Shown: positions 8,061-16,455, counted from the first letter of the stretch. The stretch is 53,991 nt of DNA from Candidatus Faecousia intestinigallinarum (GCA_018715805.1 DVKX01000081.1:1-53991); one strand, 5' to 3'. The notes: generated by a model from the sequence alone, not told the origin. Translations and numbers: made by a program.

Positions 8061-8348
8061 TTATTTCGGCGTTTCCGCGTCGCTTCCCCCGGTCTTTTTT
8101 CGGGCAAGCTCCAAAACCTGCGGCATTTTTTCCAAAATACGCCGGTAATTCTCCCGCCGGTGGGGCAGGAGGCATTTGCTGCAATCCTTTACGCCGTTCT
8201 CCAAATACACATAGCTGCCTCCGCAGGCGTCCCCCAGCGCATACAGAGGACAATAGCAGAACAGGCAGTTAAAATTCTCCTTATCCTCCCAGGGATGGCA
8301 TGGAAAAAACTCGCAATCCCGATTTTGATAAAATTCGTAGTTTGCCAT
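8061..8348 (-). CDS. Cysteine-rich small domain protein
   Basis: 95 residues. Cysteine pattern NRDCEFFPCH, NCLFCYCPLY, DACGGSY, KDCSKCLLPH matches the cysteine-rich small domain (PF04071), sometimes fused to or found near CobD-type cobalamin enzymes. The cysteines presumably bind a metal. The biochemical role is unknown, and no cobalamin genes lie nearby here. The start at 8348 (MANYEF) is chosen because GGAAGGAG precedes it; an upstream in-frame ATG at 8426 would run through the divergent promoter region. It is divergent from the dehydrogenase gene, with about 90 bases between. Confidence 0.8.
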   Translation of the reverse strand: MANYEFYQNRDCEFFPCHPWEDKENFNCLFCYCPLYALGDACGGSYVYLENGVKDCSKCLLPHRRENYRRILEKMPQVLELARKKTGGSDAETPK

Positions 8349-8366
8349 TGGGACTCCTTCCTTTGC

Positions 8367-8395
8367 TTGCAATGCAGCGCCGCTTTGTATATAAT
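8367..8395 (+). promoter_or_regulatory. Promoter for the 2-hydroxyacid dehydrogenase gene
   Basis: TTGCAA (8367-8372), 17-base spacer, TATAAT (8390-8395), preceded by TATA to give an AT-rich -10 region. The ribosome site AAGGAGG follows at 8425-8431. Confidence 0.75.
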
Positions 8396-8438
8396 ATATA
8401 TTACCAAGATTTCCATAAAAATACAAGGAGGTACTTTT

Positions 8439-9401
8439 ATGAATATCGTCGTGCTGGACGGCAATGCGCTGAATCCCGGCGATCTCAGCTGGGATTGGCT
8501 GAAATGCTTCGGCAGCGCCGCCGTCTATCCCAGAACAAGCCCTGAAGAATTGATGGAACGGATTGGCAGCGCCAACATTATCCTGGTAAATAAAACTCCC
8601 ATCACCCGGGGCGTTATTCAGCGCTGTCCGGCATTGCGGCTCATCTGTGTGCTGGCCACAGGCTACAATGTGGTGGATTGTCAGGCCGCCAGAGAGAAAA
8701 ATATTCCTGTATGCAACGTACCCGGCTACAGCACTGCCGCTGTGGCGCAGTTCACCTTTGCGCTGCTGTTGGAGCTATGCCACCAGGTGGGACATCACAG
8801 CAGTGCCGTTCACCAAGGCCGGTGGACAAGCTGCCCGGATTTCTGTTTCTGGGACACGCCTCAGATGGAATTGGACGGCAAAACCATGGGCATTATCGGC
8901 TTCGGCCGGATTGGCAGAGCGGTGGGGCGGATCGCCAAGGCCATGGGCATGGAAGTCATCGCCTATAACCGCTCCCGCTGCCCGGAAGGAGAAGCCATTG
9001 GCCGCTATGTGCCGCTGGAGGAATTGCTGGCGCGCAGCGATGTGGTCAGCCTCCACTGCCCTCTCACCGCGCAAACAACCGGACTAATGGGCACGGAAAA
9101 TATCCAAAAAATGAAGGACGGCGCGATCCTGCTGAACACCGCCCGGGGAGGCATCATCGATGAAGCCGCCGTCGCCCAGGCTCTGCATAGCGGCAAGCTG
9201 CGCGGCGCGGCCATGGATGTGGTTTCTCAGGAACCAATCCACGGAGATTCCCTGCTGCTTACCGCGCCTAACTGCATCATCACACCCCATATGGCCTGGG
9301 CGCCGGTGGAGACGCGGCAGCGGATCATCCAGATCACCTCCCGCAATATCCAGGCATTCCTGGATGGAAGACCACAAAACGTAGTCAACGGAATCCTATA
9401 G
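8439..9401 (+). CDS. D-2-hydroxyacid dehydrogenase, likely glycerate dehydrogenase/hydroxypyruvate reductase
   Basis: 320-residue NAD(P)-dependent oxidoreductase of the D-isomer-specific 2-hydroxyacid dehydrogenase family. The Rossmann motif GFGRIGRAVG lies around residues 152-161. The catalytic Arg is in NTARGGIIDE (about 233), the Glu in VVSQEP (about 262) and the His in PHMAWAP (about 284). The PHxAWA form is typical of hydroxypyruvate/glycerate dehydrogenases. It should interconvert a 2-oxo acid such as hydroxypyruvate with the D-hydroxy acid in the cytoplasm. Substrate cannot be fixed from sequence alone. AAGGAGG directly upstream supports the ATG at 8439 over a longer frame starting inside the yfhO gene. 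Monocistronic. Confidence 0.9.
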   Translation: MNIVVLDGNALNPGDLSWDWLKCFGSAAVYPRTSPEELMERIGSANIILVNKTPITRGVIQRCPALRLICVLATGYNVVDCQAAREKNIPVCNVPGYSTAAVAQFTFALLLELCHQVGHHSSAVHQGRWTSCPDFCFWDTPQMELDGKTMGIIGFGRIGRAVGRIAKAMGMEVIAYNRSRCPEGEAIGRYVPLEELLARSDVVSLHCPLTAQTTGLMGTENIQKMKDGAILLNTARGGIIDEAAVAQALHSGKLRGAAMDVVSQEPIHGDSLLLTAPNCIITPHMAWAPVETRQRIIQITSRNIQAFLDGRPQNVVNGIL

Positions 9402-9436
9402 ATCGCGTATCCCCCTGACGGAAAGCGCGGATACCT

Positions 9437-9889
9437 TTACTTCAGTGTCTTTTGCCATTTACCGTCTTGGAAGTAGTAGTAAAACTCGCTTAGATTATCG
9501 TCCAAAAACACCTTCAGCATATCTAAAAAATCGATGGAAAGCTGCATTTTAGAAAGTTCTTCCAGTTCCATCCAATATACTTCGCCTTCGTCGGAGGCTT
9601 TCAGCATTCCTTCAAATTTATTTGTTTTGTAAAGCAGAACGATATATCGGGAGCCATCCTGCTCCGTCCAGTCCTTTATTCCGCATAACTGCGGAGAGGA
9701 TATGGTCAATCCAGTTTCTTCATATACTTCACGAACGACGGCATCGGCAAAGGATTCCTCCTTTTCAACATGACCGCCAGGGAAAGTGATCCCATTCCAC
9801 TGGCCATCAATTTTGTCCAGTACCAGTACACGATTGTCTTGATAAACCATGCACATATTGGTTAGCGTTACAGTTTGTGTCCGATCCAT
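9437..9889 (-). CDS. NUDIX hydrolase
   Basis: 150 residues. A complete Nudix box runs from GGHVEKEESF through REVYEETGL (Gx5Ex7REUxEExGU), at about residues 38-60. Family members cleave nucleoside diphosphate-linked substrates and need Mg2+. The N-terminal strand (LTNMCMVYQDNRVLVLDK) resembles 8-oxo-dGTP diphosphatase-like MutT proteins, but the substrate is not determined. The start at 9889 has AGAGG upstream; a further in-frame ATG at 9916 lies inside a stable hairpin. The gene is visibly more AT-rich than its neighbours, which hints at transfer. No promoter fits between it and the hairpin upstream, so it may depend on read-through or a promoter inside the lipoprotein gene. Confidence 0.88.
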   Translation of the reverse strand: MDRTQTVTLTNMCMVYQDNRVLVLDKIDGQWNGITFPGGHVEKEESFADAVVREVYEETGLTISSPQLCGIKDWTEQDGSRYIVLLYKTNKFEGMLKASDEGEVYWMELEELSKMQLSIDFLDMLKVFLDDNLSEFYYYFQDGKWQKTLK

Positions 9890-9905
9890 GCAAAAACCTC
9901 TAATG

Positions 9906-9941
9906 ACCAACCGCATCCAGCTCAGGCTGGATGCGGTTGGT
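9906..9941 (-). terminator. Strong hairpin between the lipoprotein gene and the NUDIX gene
   Basis: Perfect 16-base stem (9906-9921 with 9926-9941) and a 4-base TCAG loop. It ends the lipoprotein operon on the minus strand, but only a weak T-tract follows. It lies 17 bases upstream of the NUDIX start codon. Confidence 0.75.
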
Positions 9942-9955
9942 TTGTTCTTCCTGAT

Positions 9956-10513
9956 TTAGTTCAGAATCATATCGTACTGGATGGAGCTGACCAGGCCGTC
10001 GGTAAGGATGACGGTGAGCTTCGTCTCTCCCTTGGTCACGATATAGGCATTGGAACCATTGTAACTATCCGCGCCATAGGCCTCTTCTACCTCTGCCTGG
10101 GTTGCGCCGATATAGATCCCCTCCTGAGTGGAAACGCTGTCGTCTGCGAACCAGAAGCCGAACACATAGTCCTGATCTTCGCCAGGGTAGGTGTTCATGT
10201 AGAAACTGCCGAAGTAGTAGGTCTTGTCCAGGCCGTCAAAGGCGCAGCTGGCCTCCTCCGTGTAGCTCTTTGGCTCGCCCAGTGCTTCCAGAATGGGTGC
10301 AGCAGGGGCGTTGATGGCGATGGTGGCGCCATTATAGGTGAAGCTGAAGCCGTCGCTAGCTTCCCCGGCAGTGGGCTGGGAAGGATCCTGCTGACCATTC
10401 GTGGATACGGGAGCGTTGGTGCTGGGGGCCGTCCCCTTGTTCTCGTCGGCGCCGCAGGCGGCCAGGGCGAACACCAGGCACAAGGCCAGCAGCAGGGCAA
10501 TGATTTTCTTCAT
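9956..10513 (-). CDS. Lipoprotein of unknown function, last gene of the dlt-like operon
   Basis: 185 residues. A lipoprotein signal peptide ends in the lipobox LAAC (Cys 20), then a Thr/Ser/Pro/Gln-rich linker (about 25-52), then a compact domain with two similar halves (TYNGATIAINAPAAPILEALG and later GIYIGATQAEVEEAYG). The second motif resembles short repeats in secreted Firmicute lipoproteins that sense or bind ligands. The function is not recognised. It starts 19 bases after the SGNH gene, with AAGGAG upstream, so it belongs to the acylation-like operon and probably acts on the outer membrane face near the products of that pathway. Confidence 0.8.
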   Translation of the reverse strand: MKKIIALLLALCLVFALAACGADENKGTAPSTNAPVSTNGQQDPSQPTAGEASDGFSFTYNGATIAINAPAAPILEALGEPKSYTEEASCAFDGLDKTYYFGSFYMNTYPGEDQDYVFGFWFADDSVSTQEGIYIGATQAEVEEAYGADSYNGSNAYIVTKGETKLTVILTDGLVSSIQYDMILN

Positions 10514-10532
10514 GATGATTACTCCTTATGAT

Positions 10533-11603
10533 TTATGATTGTGTATTGGCAGATTCCAGCGTCTGCTTGCGCTCTTGATAGGTTTTTACTTTTTCAGACC
10601 AGTCCGCAGCGATCTGGCTCTCGCCCCGCCGATCCGGCACACCGCACTGCTCCGCAAGGATCTCGCCAAAATAGCGGGAGAGTTTTTCCGCGCCGTAAAC
10701 ATTCAGGTGCAGGCCGGTATCATAGGTGTCGGTGTTCCAATCGATGCCGATCTCTTCCTGATAATCCAGGAAGTTGATGTACAGCAGGCCGTGCGCCTGT
10801 GCATATTCCTCGATCTGCTGATCCCATTCGTCCCACCACACCGGCGACAGCGTAGGCGCTTTTATCAGCACCAGTTCCGTGCCGTATTGCTGGCACAGCG
10901 CCACCATCTTGTCCAGATAATCCCAGCTGGTCTGGCCGAAGCTGTAATCCACCAGGGGGCGCTCCACGTGCTCGTCCGTGACGGGCTTCACTCCCACCTG
11001 CATGAGATAGCCATTGTCGGAAATCTGGTCTTTTTGGAAGAGATAGGTGAAGTCATCCTGGGTCAGTTGAGACCAGCGGTCATGGTAGCGCAGGATGGGG
11101 AACAGGTAAGTGAACATACTCTGCCACTGCGCCTCTTCCTCCGTCATAGACGCCAAAATGGAATTCCATTTGGAGGAAGACCAGCGCATCCCATCCAGAT
11201 TCATACGGTTATATGCCTCCCGCTGAGTAGAACTGCCGGTGGCGGCGTTGGTGTCGTACTTCATGGAGAGGACATTGAATACCATCACCTTGGGCGTTTC
11301 ATACCGAAAAGTCTCCTCCATCAGGTAATAAGACTGCCAGATAAGCTGCTGGGGACCACCCCGGATATAGGAGGTGATGCCGTACTCTTCCCAAAGGGTA
11401 ATGGGAGAAAAGTTTTCATACACCTCGCAGTCGCCCACGAAGATCACATCGTTGTTGCCGGCGTTATCATAGTATTCCCCGGTCAGCGCGCCATCTCGGC
11501 TTACGTCCATGTACTTAGGCATCAAAAGCAGCTGCAGGAACCAGAGCACCGCCAGGCAAAGGCACAGCGTCACCGCAAGGGTCACAATTCGTTTCTTCTT
11601 CAC
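10533..11603 (-). CDS. Membrane-anchored SGNH/DltD-like protein with Cys at the nucleophile position
   Basis: 356 residues. One N-terminal membrane anchor (about residues 5-28) precedes an extracytoplasmic SGNH-hydrolase-like domain. Block I reads VIFVGDCEVYENF, placing Cys 59 where GDS(L) enzymes have the catalytic Ser. Block V has Asp 292/295 and His 299 followed by NVYG. It follows the MBOAT gene exactly as DltD follows DltB, and is proposed to take the acyl or aminoacyl group across the membrane to its final acceptor. The start codon is GTG at 11603 with AGGAGG five bases upstream, overlapping the MBOAT stop. It could instead be a non-catalytic partner. Confidence 0.75.
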   Translation of the reverse strand: MKKKRIVTLAVTLCLCLAVLWFLQLLLMPKYMDVSRDGALTGEYYDNAGNNDVIFVGDCEVYENFSPITLWEEYGITSYIRGGPQQLIWQSYYLMEETFRYETPKVMVFNVLSMKYDTNAATGSSTQREAYNRMNLDGMRWSSSKWNSILASMTEEEAQWQSMFTYLFPILRYHDRWSQLTQDDFTYLFQKDQISDNGYLMQVGVKPVTDEHVERPLVDYSFGQTSWDYLDKMVALCQQYGTELVLIKAPTLSPVWWDEWDQQIEEYAQAHGLLYINFLDYQEEIGIDWNTDTYDTGLHLNVYGAEKLSRYFGEILAEQCGVPDRRGESQIAADWSEKVKTYQERKQTLESANTQS

Positions 11604-11612
11604 GGCTGCCTC

Positions 11613-13181
11613 CTAGAACTGGTTGTAGATAAAGTTGCTCGCGTTATAACCGATCCCATAGCTGCCCATGAGCAGCACCACCAGAAACAGCGCGAAAAGC
11701 AGAATGTACCGCACCGCCGCAGGCTTGCTCCACAGCAGCTCCCGGACGCTCCCTTTCTTCTCCTGCACCAAGCTTACGGAGAAGATGAGCACCACGCCCG
11801 CCAATAGAATACCGTAGTCCAGGGCGGTAAGCCCCAGGTTCATCATTGTGCCGTCCCACAGGATAGAGAAATTAAAGGTGGTAAACAGACTACCCACCCG
11901 GCCGAAATAGTCCCCTACGTTGGGGAACAGATCACAGGCACGGATAAAGTTCATCAGCACAAACATCCGCAGCATTTCAAAGGCACCGTACCAGGCCTTT
12001 TCCTTCAGATGGAAGCGGCCGTGGAACTTCTCATATAGGGGCGTCAGTTCCTCTGAGAGGACGATAAAGAAGCAGTTGAGCATCCCCCACACCACAAAGT
12101 TAGGCGTCAGACCATGCCAGATACCTGTGACGAACCAGGTGGCAATGGAGGCAATGTACACCGGCAGCCGCCGGCCAAAATTACCCAATTTTTGCTTAGC
12201 GGATTTGCTTAGCTTCAGCATGGGAGCGCTCACCGAAATGGGATAGAAAATATAATCCTTCATCCATTCGCCCAGGGTGCGGTGCCACCGCCTCCAGTAC
12301 TCCGCAATATTTTTGGAGAAGAACGGGCGGATAAAATTCTCCGGCAGCTGGATACCCAAAGCCTGCGCCAGACCGATGGTGATGTCGATGCCGCCGGTAA
12401 AATCTCCGTAGATCTGCGCCGCGTAGAATAACCCCAGCAGCGCAAAGCCCACGCCGGTGAACTCGTCTCCTTTGAGCGCCACCACCGCCACGGCAATCCG
12501 GTCGGCAATGACCATTTTCTTGAAGTAGCCCCACAGCATTCTTTGGAGGCCAAAGGACACCTGTTTCCCGTCAAAATCATGCGGCTGATACAGCGTGGGG
12601 GCAACCTGCCCGAATTTACTGATAGGTCCTTGGATCAGCTGGGGAAAGAAGGACACGAACAGCGCCAGCCGGAAAAAATTCTTCTCCGCTTTTGCCGTTC
12701 CCCGGTACACATCCACCACATAGCCCATGGACTGGAACATATAGAAAGAAATGCCCATGGGCAGCCCCACAGTGAGGAAGGAGAGTCCGCTCTCTTGGAA
12801 CATGGTGCGGAATGGATCAATGATCAACCCTTTACACACGGCCAGTACGGCGAAGTTCACCGCCAGGCAGAGTACCATCCACACCCGGTTTCCCTTTTTC
12901 ACCTGCGCCTTATAGCCTTTTCGCTCCTCCCGGGAGAGTTCGCCCTTATGGGCAGCCAGATAGGCGTCCTGTTTTGCCAGCCTGCTTCCCATAAGATTGG
13001 CAGCAGCATAGGTGGTAACAGTGGTGAGCAGGATGAAAAACAGGTATTCCACCCCCGCCCAGATATAAAAGAAATAGCTTGCTGCCAGCAGCAGTATCCA
13101 CTGCCCCCGCTTCGGGATCAGATAGTATAGGAGCAGTACCGCCGCTGCAAACAGCAGGAAGCCAAAGGACGTAAACTGCAT
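11613..13181 (-). CDS. MBOAT-family O-acyltransferase (DltB/AlgI-like)
   Basis: 522 residues with about 11 membrane helices. MBOAT hallmarks are the N-terminal motif FTSFGFLLF, the YRRWHRTLGEWMKDYIFYPI-type segment and the invariant His (residue 356) in TGIWHGLTP. DltB-type members accept a D-alanyl group from the carrier protein on the cytoplasmic side and pass it outward; AlgI-type members use acetyl groups. Location next to a carrier protein and an adenylating enzyme favours a DltB-like role. Insertion of a charged loop at about residues 80-105 is typical of the AlgI branch. The next gene starts nine bases after its stop. Confidence 0.92.
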   Translation of the reverse strand: MQFTSFGFLLFAAAVLLLYYLIPKRGQWILLLAASYFFYIWAGVEYLFFILLTTVTTYAAANLMGSRLAKQDAYLAAHKGELSREERKGYKAQVKKGNRVWMVLCLAVNFAVLAVCKGLIIDPFRTMFQESGLSFLTVGLPMGISFYMFQSMGYVVDVYRGTAKAEKNFFRLALFVSFFPQLIQGPISKFGQVAPTLYQPHDFDGKQVSFGLQRMLWGYFKKMVIADRIAVAVVALKGDEFTGVGFALLGLFYAAQIYGDFTGGIDITIGLAQALGIQLPENFIRPFFSKNIAEYWRRWHRTLGEWMKDYIFYPISVSAPMLKLSKSAKQKLGNFGRRLPVYIASIATWFVTGIWHGLTPNFVVWGMLNCFFIVLSEELTPLYEKFHGRFHLKEKAWYGAFEMLRMFVLMNFIRACDLFPNVGDYFGRVGSLFTTFNFSILWDGTMMNLGLTALDYGILLAGVVLIFSVSLVQEKKGSVRELLWSKPAAVRYILLFALFLVVLLMGSYGIGYNASNFIYNQF

Positions 13182-13202
13182 AATATCCTCACAAAGCGCC
13201 GC

Positions 13203-13430
13203 TTATTCGTCCTGCAGCTTCTCGATCAAGGCATAGAGCGCCTTGGCGGAGTTGAAGTTCTCCGGGAGCAGCTCCTCGGCGGGAATGGCCACATCGTATT
13301 CCGCGTCGATTTCGGCCACCAGGGTAACAATGTCGAAAGAGTCCAGAATCTTATCGTCGATCAGGTGGTCGGCAGCTGCAAAATCCACCTCGGGGTGCAG
13401 CTCCTGCAAAATGTTCAGCAATGCTTCCAT
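13203..13430 (-). CDS. Acyl/D-alanyl carrier protein (DltC-like)
   Basis: 75 residues, the usual size of DltC. Ser 31 in KILDSFDIVTLV is the 4'-phosphopantetheine attachment site. The DSFD form, rather than the DSLD of fatty-acid ACP, is common in carrier proteins of DltC and NRPS type. The acidic helical domain matches the four-helix carrier fold. It sits between the adenylating enzyme and the MBOAT transporter, as expected for a shuttle that carries the activated group between them. GGAGATA-type ribosome site upstream of the ATG. Confidence 0.88.
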   Translation of the reverse strand: MEALLNILQELHPEVDFAAADHLIDDKILDSFDIVTLVAEIDAEYDVAIPAEELLPENFNSAKALYALIEKLQDE

Positions 13431-13454
13431 GGGAATATCTCCTTTTGTAATTGA

Positions 13455-14972
13455 TTAGATTTTATTTTCCTCGTACCACTGCTTCAGCAGCTTCCGGTCG
13501 ATTTTTCCGTTCAAACTCAGGGGTAGCGCGTCCAGCTGCTTTACCTGGCTGGGCACCATATAACGGGGAAATTTCTCTTTTAGGTACGCTGTTAACTCCA
13601 GCGCAGAAATATCCCCCTCATAGTAGAGGGCGATTTTCTTTTTCACACCGTCGAACACGCAGCAGGCTCGGCGCACCGTATCCAGCTTGTCTACAATGGC
13701 CTCGATCTCTCCCAGTTCGATGCGGTGCCCCATGTGCTTTACCTGGAAGTCCTTCCGGGATACGAACACCAATTCGCCCCGCGCATTGTACTTGGCCAGA
13801 TCACCGGTGCGGTAAATGATCTCCGGGTAGCACTTGTTCAGAGGATTCTGTACAAAGACCTCGCTGGTTTTTTCCGGGTTGCAGTAGTATCCCAGTGTCA
13901 CGCCGGTGCCTCGGACGCAGATCTCTCCCTGCTCCCCCAGGGGCGGTTCACGGTCATTCTCATCCAGCAGGATGATTTCCGTATTGGGGAAAGCAAAGCC
14001 AATGGGCAGCGTTTCCTCCAGGGAGAATTCCCGATCCACCTCATAGTAGGTGCATACGCCGGTGATCTCCGTAGGCCCATATAAGTTCACAAACCGGGCA
14101 TGGGGCAGCGCGGCGCGCCAGATTTGATACTGCTTGATGGGAAATACCTCGCCGCCGAAGCCGATGGTGTGCAGGAATTCCGGCTTCACCTTTTCAAACG
14201 CCCGAAAGGCGGAGACCATGGTCAGCGCCGATACCACCCAGCAGATGGTATTGATACGGTAGCGGTTCAGGAACTCCACCAGCTTCACCGGGAACATAAA
14301 CAGCTGCTTGGGAATGAAATAAGTGGTGGCGCCGCACTGGATGGTGGGATATACCTCTTTCATGCTGGCATCGAAATACAGCGGAGTCTGACTGCCGAAC
14401 ACTGTGCCCTCATTGAAGCGCATAATCTCGGTCAGGTGCTCAATATAGTCGATGACCGAGCGGTGGCAGGCCACCACGCCCTTGGGTACGCCGGTAGAGC
14501 CGGAGGTAAACATGATATACACCGGATCTGTGTCCAGCTGCTTGGCACGAACGAGAGAAAGCGCCGCCGCGTCCTCCGGCTCTTCACAGATCTCCTCATA
14601 GGTATAGATCTTGCCGTGGTAATCAAATTCCTCAGCGATGGCACGGGTGCTTTCGTCACAGATAATGGCGGCGGGCTGGAGCGTCTCAAAAATCAGCTCC
14701 ATCCGATGCCGGGGCATCTCCTCATCCAAAGGAACGTAGGCGTTGCCTGCGTAAATTGCTCCGAAGAAAGCCGCCGGGGTTTTCGGCCCCTTGGCCATAA
14801 ACACCACCACAGGCTTTTTATAGATGCCATCCCGGTACAGGCGGGTGCCAACGCTTCTGGCTTGCTGGGAAAGTTCCTGGAAAGTCAGTCCCATTTCCTC
14901 GCTGGCATAGGAGAGTTTATCTGGAACGCGGAGTACCGTCCGCTCCAGGTATTGCAATACGTTGGTCAGCAT
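13455..14972 (-). CDS. Amino-acid adenylating enzyme, D-alanine--carrier protein ligase-like (DltA-like)
   Basis: 505 residues, the length of DltA. ANL-superfamily core motifs are present: TSGSTGVPKG (A3, ATP binding), GPTEITGVC (A5), YRTGDLAKY (A7), the hinge region KDFQVKHMGHRIELGEIE (A8) and NGKIDRKLLK with the catalytic Lys (A10). It should activate an amino or other acid as adenylate and load it on the adjacent carrier. D-Ala is the likely substrate by context, but pocket residues were not verified. The start at 14972 (MLTNVLQYL) has GGCGAGGG upstream; an in-frame ATG at 15065 would overlap the transglutaminase gene by 74 bases. Confidence 0.88.
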   Translation of the reverse strand: MLTNVLQYLERTVLRVPDKLSYASEEMGLTFQELSQQARSVGTRLYRDGIYKKPVVVFMAKGPKTPAAFFGAIYAGNAYVPLDEEMPRHRMELIFETLQPAAIICDESTRAIAEEFDYHGKIYTYEEICEEPEDAAALSLVRAKQLDTDPVYIMFTSGSTGVPKGVVACHRSVIDYIEHLTEIMRFNEGTVFGSQTPLYFDASMKEVYPTIQCGATTYFIPKQLFMFPVKLVEFLNRYRINTICWVVSALTMVSAFRAFEKVKPEFLHTIGFGGEVFPIKQYQIWRAALPHARFVNLYGPTEITGVCTYYEVDREFSLEETLPIGFAFPNTEIILLDENDREPPLGEQGEICVRGTGVTLGYYCNPEKTSEVFVQNPLNKCYPEIIYRTGDLAKYNARGELVFVSRKDFQVKHMGHRIELGEIEAIVDKLDTVRRACCVFDGVKKKIALYYEGDISALELTAYLKEKFPRYMVPSQVKQLDALPLSLNGKIDRKLLKQWYEENKI

Positions 14973-14991
14973 TCTGATCCCTCGCCTTTCC

Positions 14992-16263
14992 TTATTCTTC
15001 CGGCGTAGCCGGATACAGGGATTTATCCCGGTTGAAGCAATTCCGGTAGCCAGCAGAGAACGCATCCATGTAGGCGTCCGTCACCAGACAGAAATCACCG
15101 CCGCCGATACGGGGCGTGGCGTCATAGTGATACCAGGTTTCGCCGCCGTCTACGCTCACCAGGCTCCAGTAGTGCATACTGTCGCCAGGGAAATTCTTCA
15201 CCTTTACCACATCGATGTTGGGAATTCCCAGCCGTTCCATCATCAGCTTGCACAGTGAAAAATAGTTGTAGCAGTCGCCATAGCGCCGCTTCATCATCCA
15301 GTAAGCCGCCTGGGGCCAATCCCGCTCCTCAGGGTCGGCGTTGTAGCTCATGTTCTGGCGTATCCATTTGTACACGGCCTCCGCCTGCTCCCGGGTAGTC
15401 ATCTCCGGTGTAATGATCTCCTCCAGGATCTCATCCGCCATGGCATAAATGGTTTCCAGATCCACAAAATCCTCTTCCTTTTCGTGCACCTCCAGCTCGG
15501 CGGTTACCTTCGTGGTATTCCCTGCCGCGTCCGTGGCGATATACACGATCTCATAGGTGCCCGCAGCAGAGAGATCCGCCTGACTGCTGTCCACCTCCAG
15601 AGTGGGGTTTGTATCCTTATCGTCCGTTACTGTCACGCCGCTGCGATAGGAAACAGTATCCCCCACATACATAACAATATCCTTCACGCCGGTAATCACC
15701 GGCGCCTGGGTATCTGGAATTAACTCCAGCGCCGCAGGCAATTCGGTGGTATTGCCGCTGGTATCAGTAAGCAGCAGCGTGACCGTTTGCTCTCCAGCCT
15801 GATCCGGCACAGGAGCTATGCCAAAAGACACCGCCACCTCCGTCACATCCTGACATTCCACCAGAAAATCCTCTGCCTGGGGCAGCTCTTCCCAGAGGTA
15901 CTGGGAGATATCCCGCGTAACGCCCGCAGGCGCCGTGGTATCCACCACATGGATCACCGCTGGATATTCTCTCCTGCGGTATTGGAGGGTTATGTTGTAA
16001 TCGCCGGGGAAGGACATCATATTTTCCGGAAGCGCCTCCGCAAAGACCGCCTCTGCGCCCTGATCCTCCGCCAGAAAGTCCGCTGCCTGCGGCAAGGCTT
16101 CCCCGGCCTCCACCGTCAGTTCCCGCAGGACATTCTTAGCATCCCGCACTGTCAGAAAAAACAGCACGGCGGCCACGCACAGGACGACCGTCACCACTGC
16201 CGCCAGTGCGATCCACAGCGCCCGTTTTGCACTTGGTTTTTTTACATCCACAGCTTGTTCCAT
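14992..16263 (-). CDS. Membrane-anchored Ig-like and transglutaminase-like protein
   Basis: 423 residues. One membrane helix (about 14-38) anchors an extracytoplasmic region: one or two Ig-like domains (a DUF5011-type repeat at about 188-260 with VGDTVSYRSGVTVTDD and GTYEIVYIATDAAGNTT), then a transglutaminase/protease-like domain (about 285-400). The catalytic triad is visible as Cys 331 (YGDCYNYF), His 364 (MHYWSLV) and Asp 381 (HYDATP). Such domains act as peptidases or cross-linkers on proteins or wall peptides. It is first in the operon with the dlt-like genes, 19 bases before the DltA-like gene. That link is unusual and suggests the acylation target is a surface protein or wall polymer processed by this enzyme. 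Confidence 0.85.
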   Translation of the reverse strand: MEQAVDVKKPSAKRALWIALAAVVTVVLCVAAVLFFLTVRDAKNVLRELTVEAGEALPQAADFLAEDQGAEAVFAEALPENMMSFPGDYNITLQYRRREYPAVIHVVDTTAPAGVTRDISQYLWEELPQAEDFLVECQDVTEVAVSFGIAPVPDQAGEQTVTLLLTDTSGNTTELPAALELIPDTQAPVITGVKDIVMYVGDTVSYRSGVTVTDDKDTNPTLEVDSSQADLSAAGTYEIVYIATDAAGNTTKVTAELEVHEKEEDFVDLETIYAMADEILEEIITPEMTTREQAEAVYKWIRQNMSYNADPEERDWPQAAYWMMKRRYGDCYNYFSLCKLMMERLGIPNIDVVKVKNFPGDSMHYWSLVSVDGGETWYHYDATPRIGGGDFCLVTDAYMDAFSAGYRNCFNRDKSLYPATPEE

Positions 16264-16318
16264 ATCAAAGCCCCCCTTTCCCCGGACACGCCCGGGAGAA
16301 AAGCACGATATGTCGTAT

Positions 16319-16327
16319 ATTATAGCA
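16319..16327 (-). promoter_or_regulatory. Extended -10 promoter of the transglutaminase/dlt-like operon
   Basis: Read on the minus strand: TGC directly before TATAAT (16319-16324), an extended -10 element. The -35 region (TAGAAA, 17 bases up) is poor. The ribosome site AGGGGGG precedes the ATG at 16263. Confidence 0.6.
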
Positions 16328-16370
16328 CCACCTCCTCTAATTTTCTACCCCTTTCGAATAAATTCTGAAA

Positions 16371-16410
16371 AACTTAAAAATTGCGCCTGCCGGACACCGG
16401 CTCGGCGCAA
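16371..16410 (-). terminator. Terminator downstream of rpsU, second hairpin
   Basis: Stem TTGCGCC/GGCGCAA (16381-16387 with 16404-16410) with an inner GCCGG/CCGGC pair. On the minus strand it is followed by TTTTTAAGTTTTT. It insulates rpsU from the operon below. Confidence 0.8.
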
Positions 16411-16455
16411 ACAAGAAGGATTTTTCAGGAAAGTCCAGAGATTCGGGAATAATCT

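Noticed and set aside
14992..16263. Transglutaminase-like protein read as a sporulation coat cross-linker (Tgl)
   Set aside because: It has a membrane anchor and Ig-like domains, and is in an operon with dlt-like genes, unlike Tgl.
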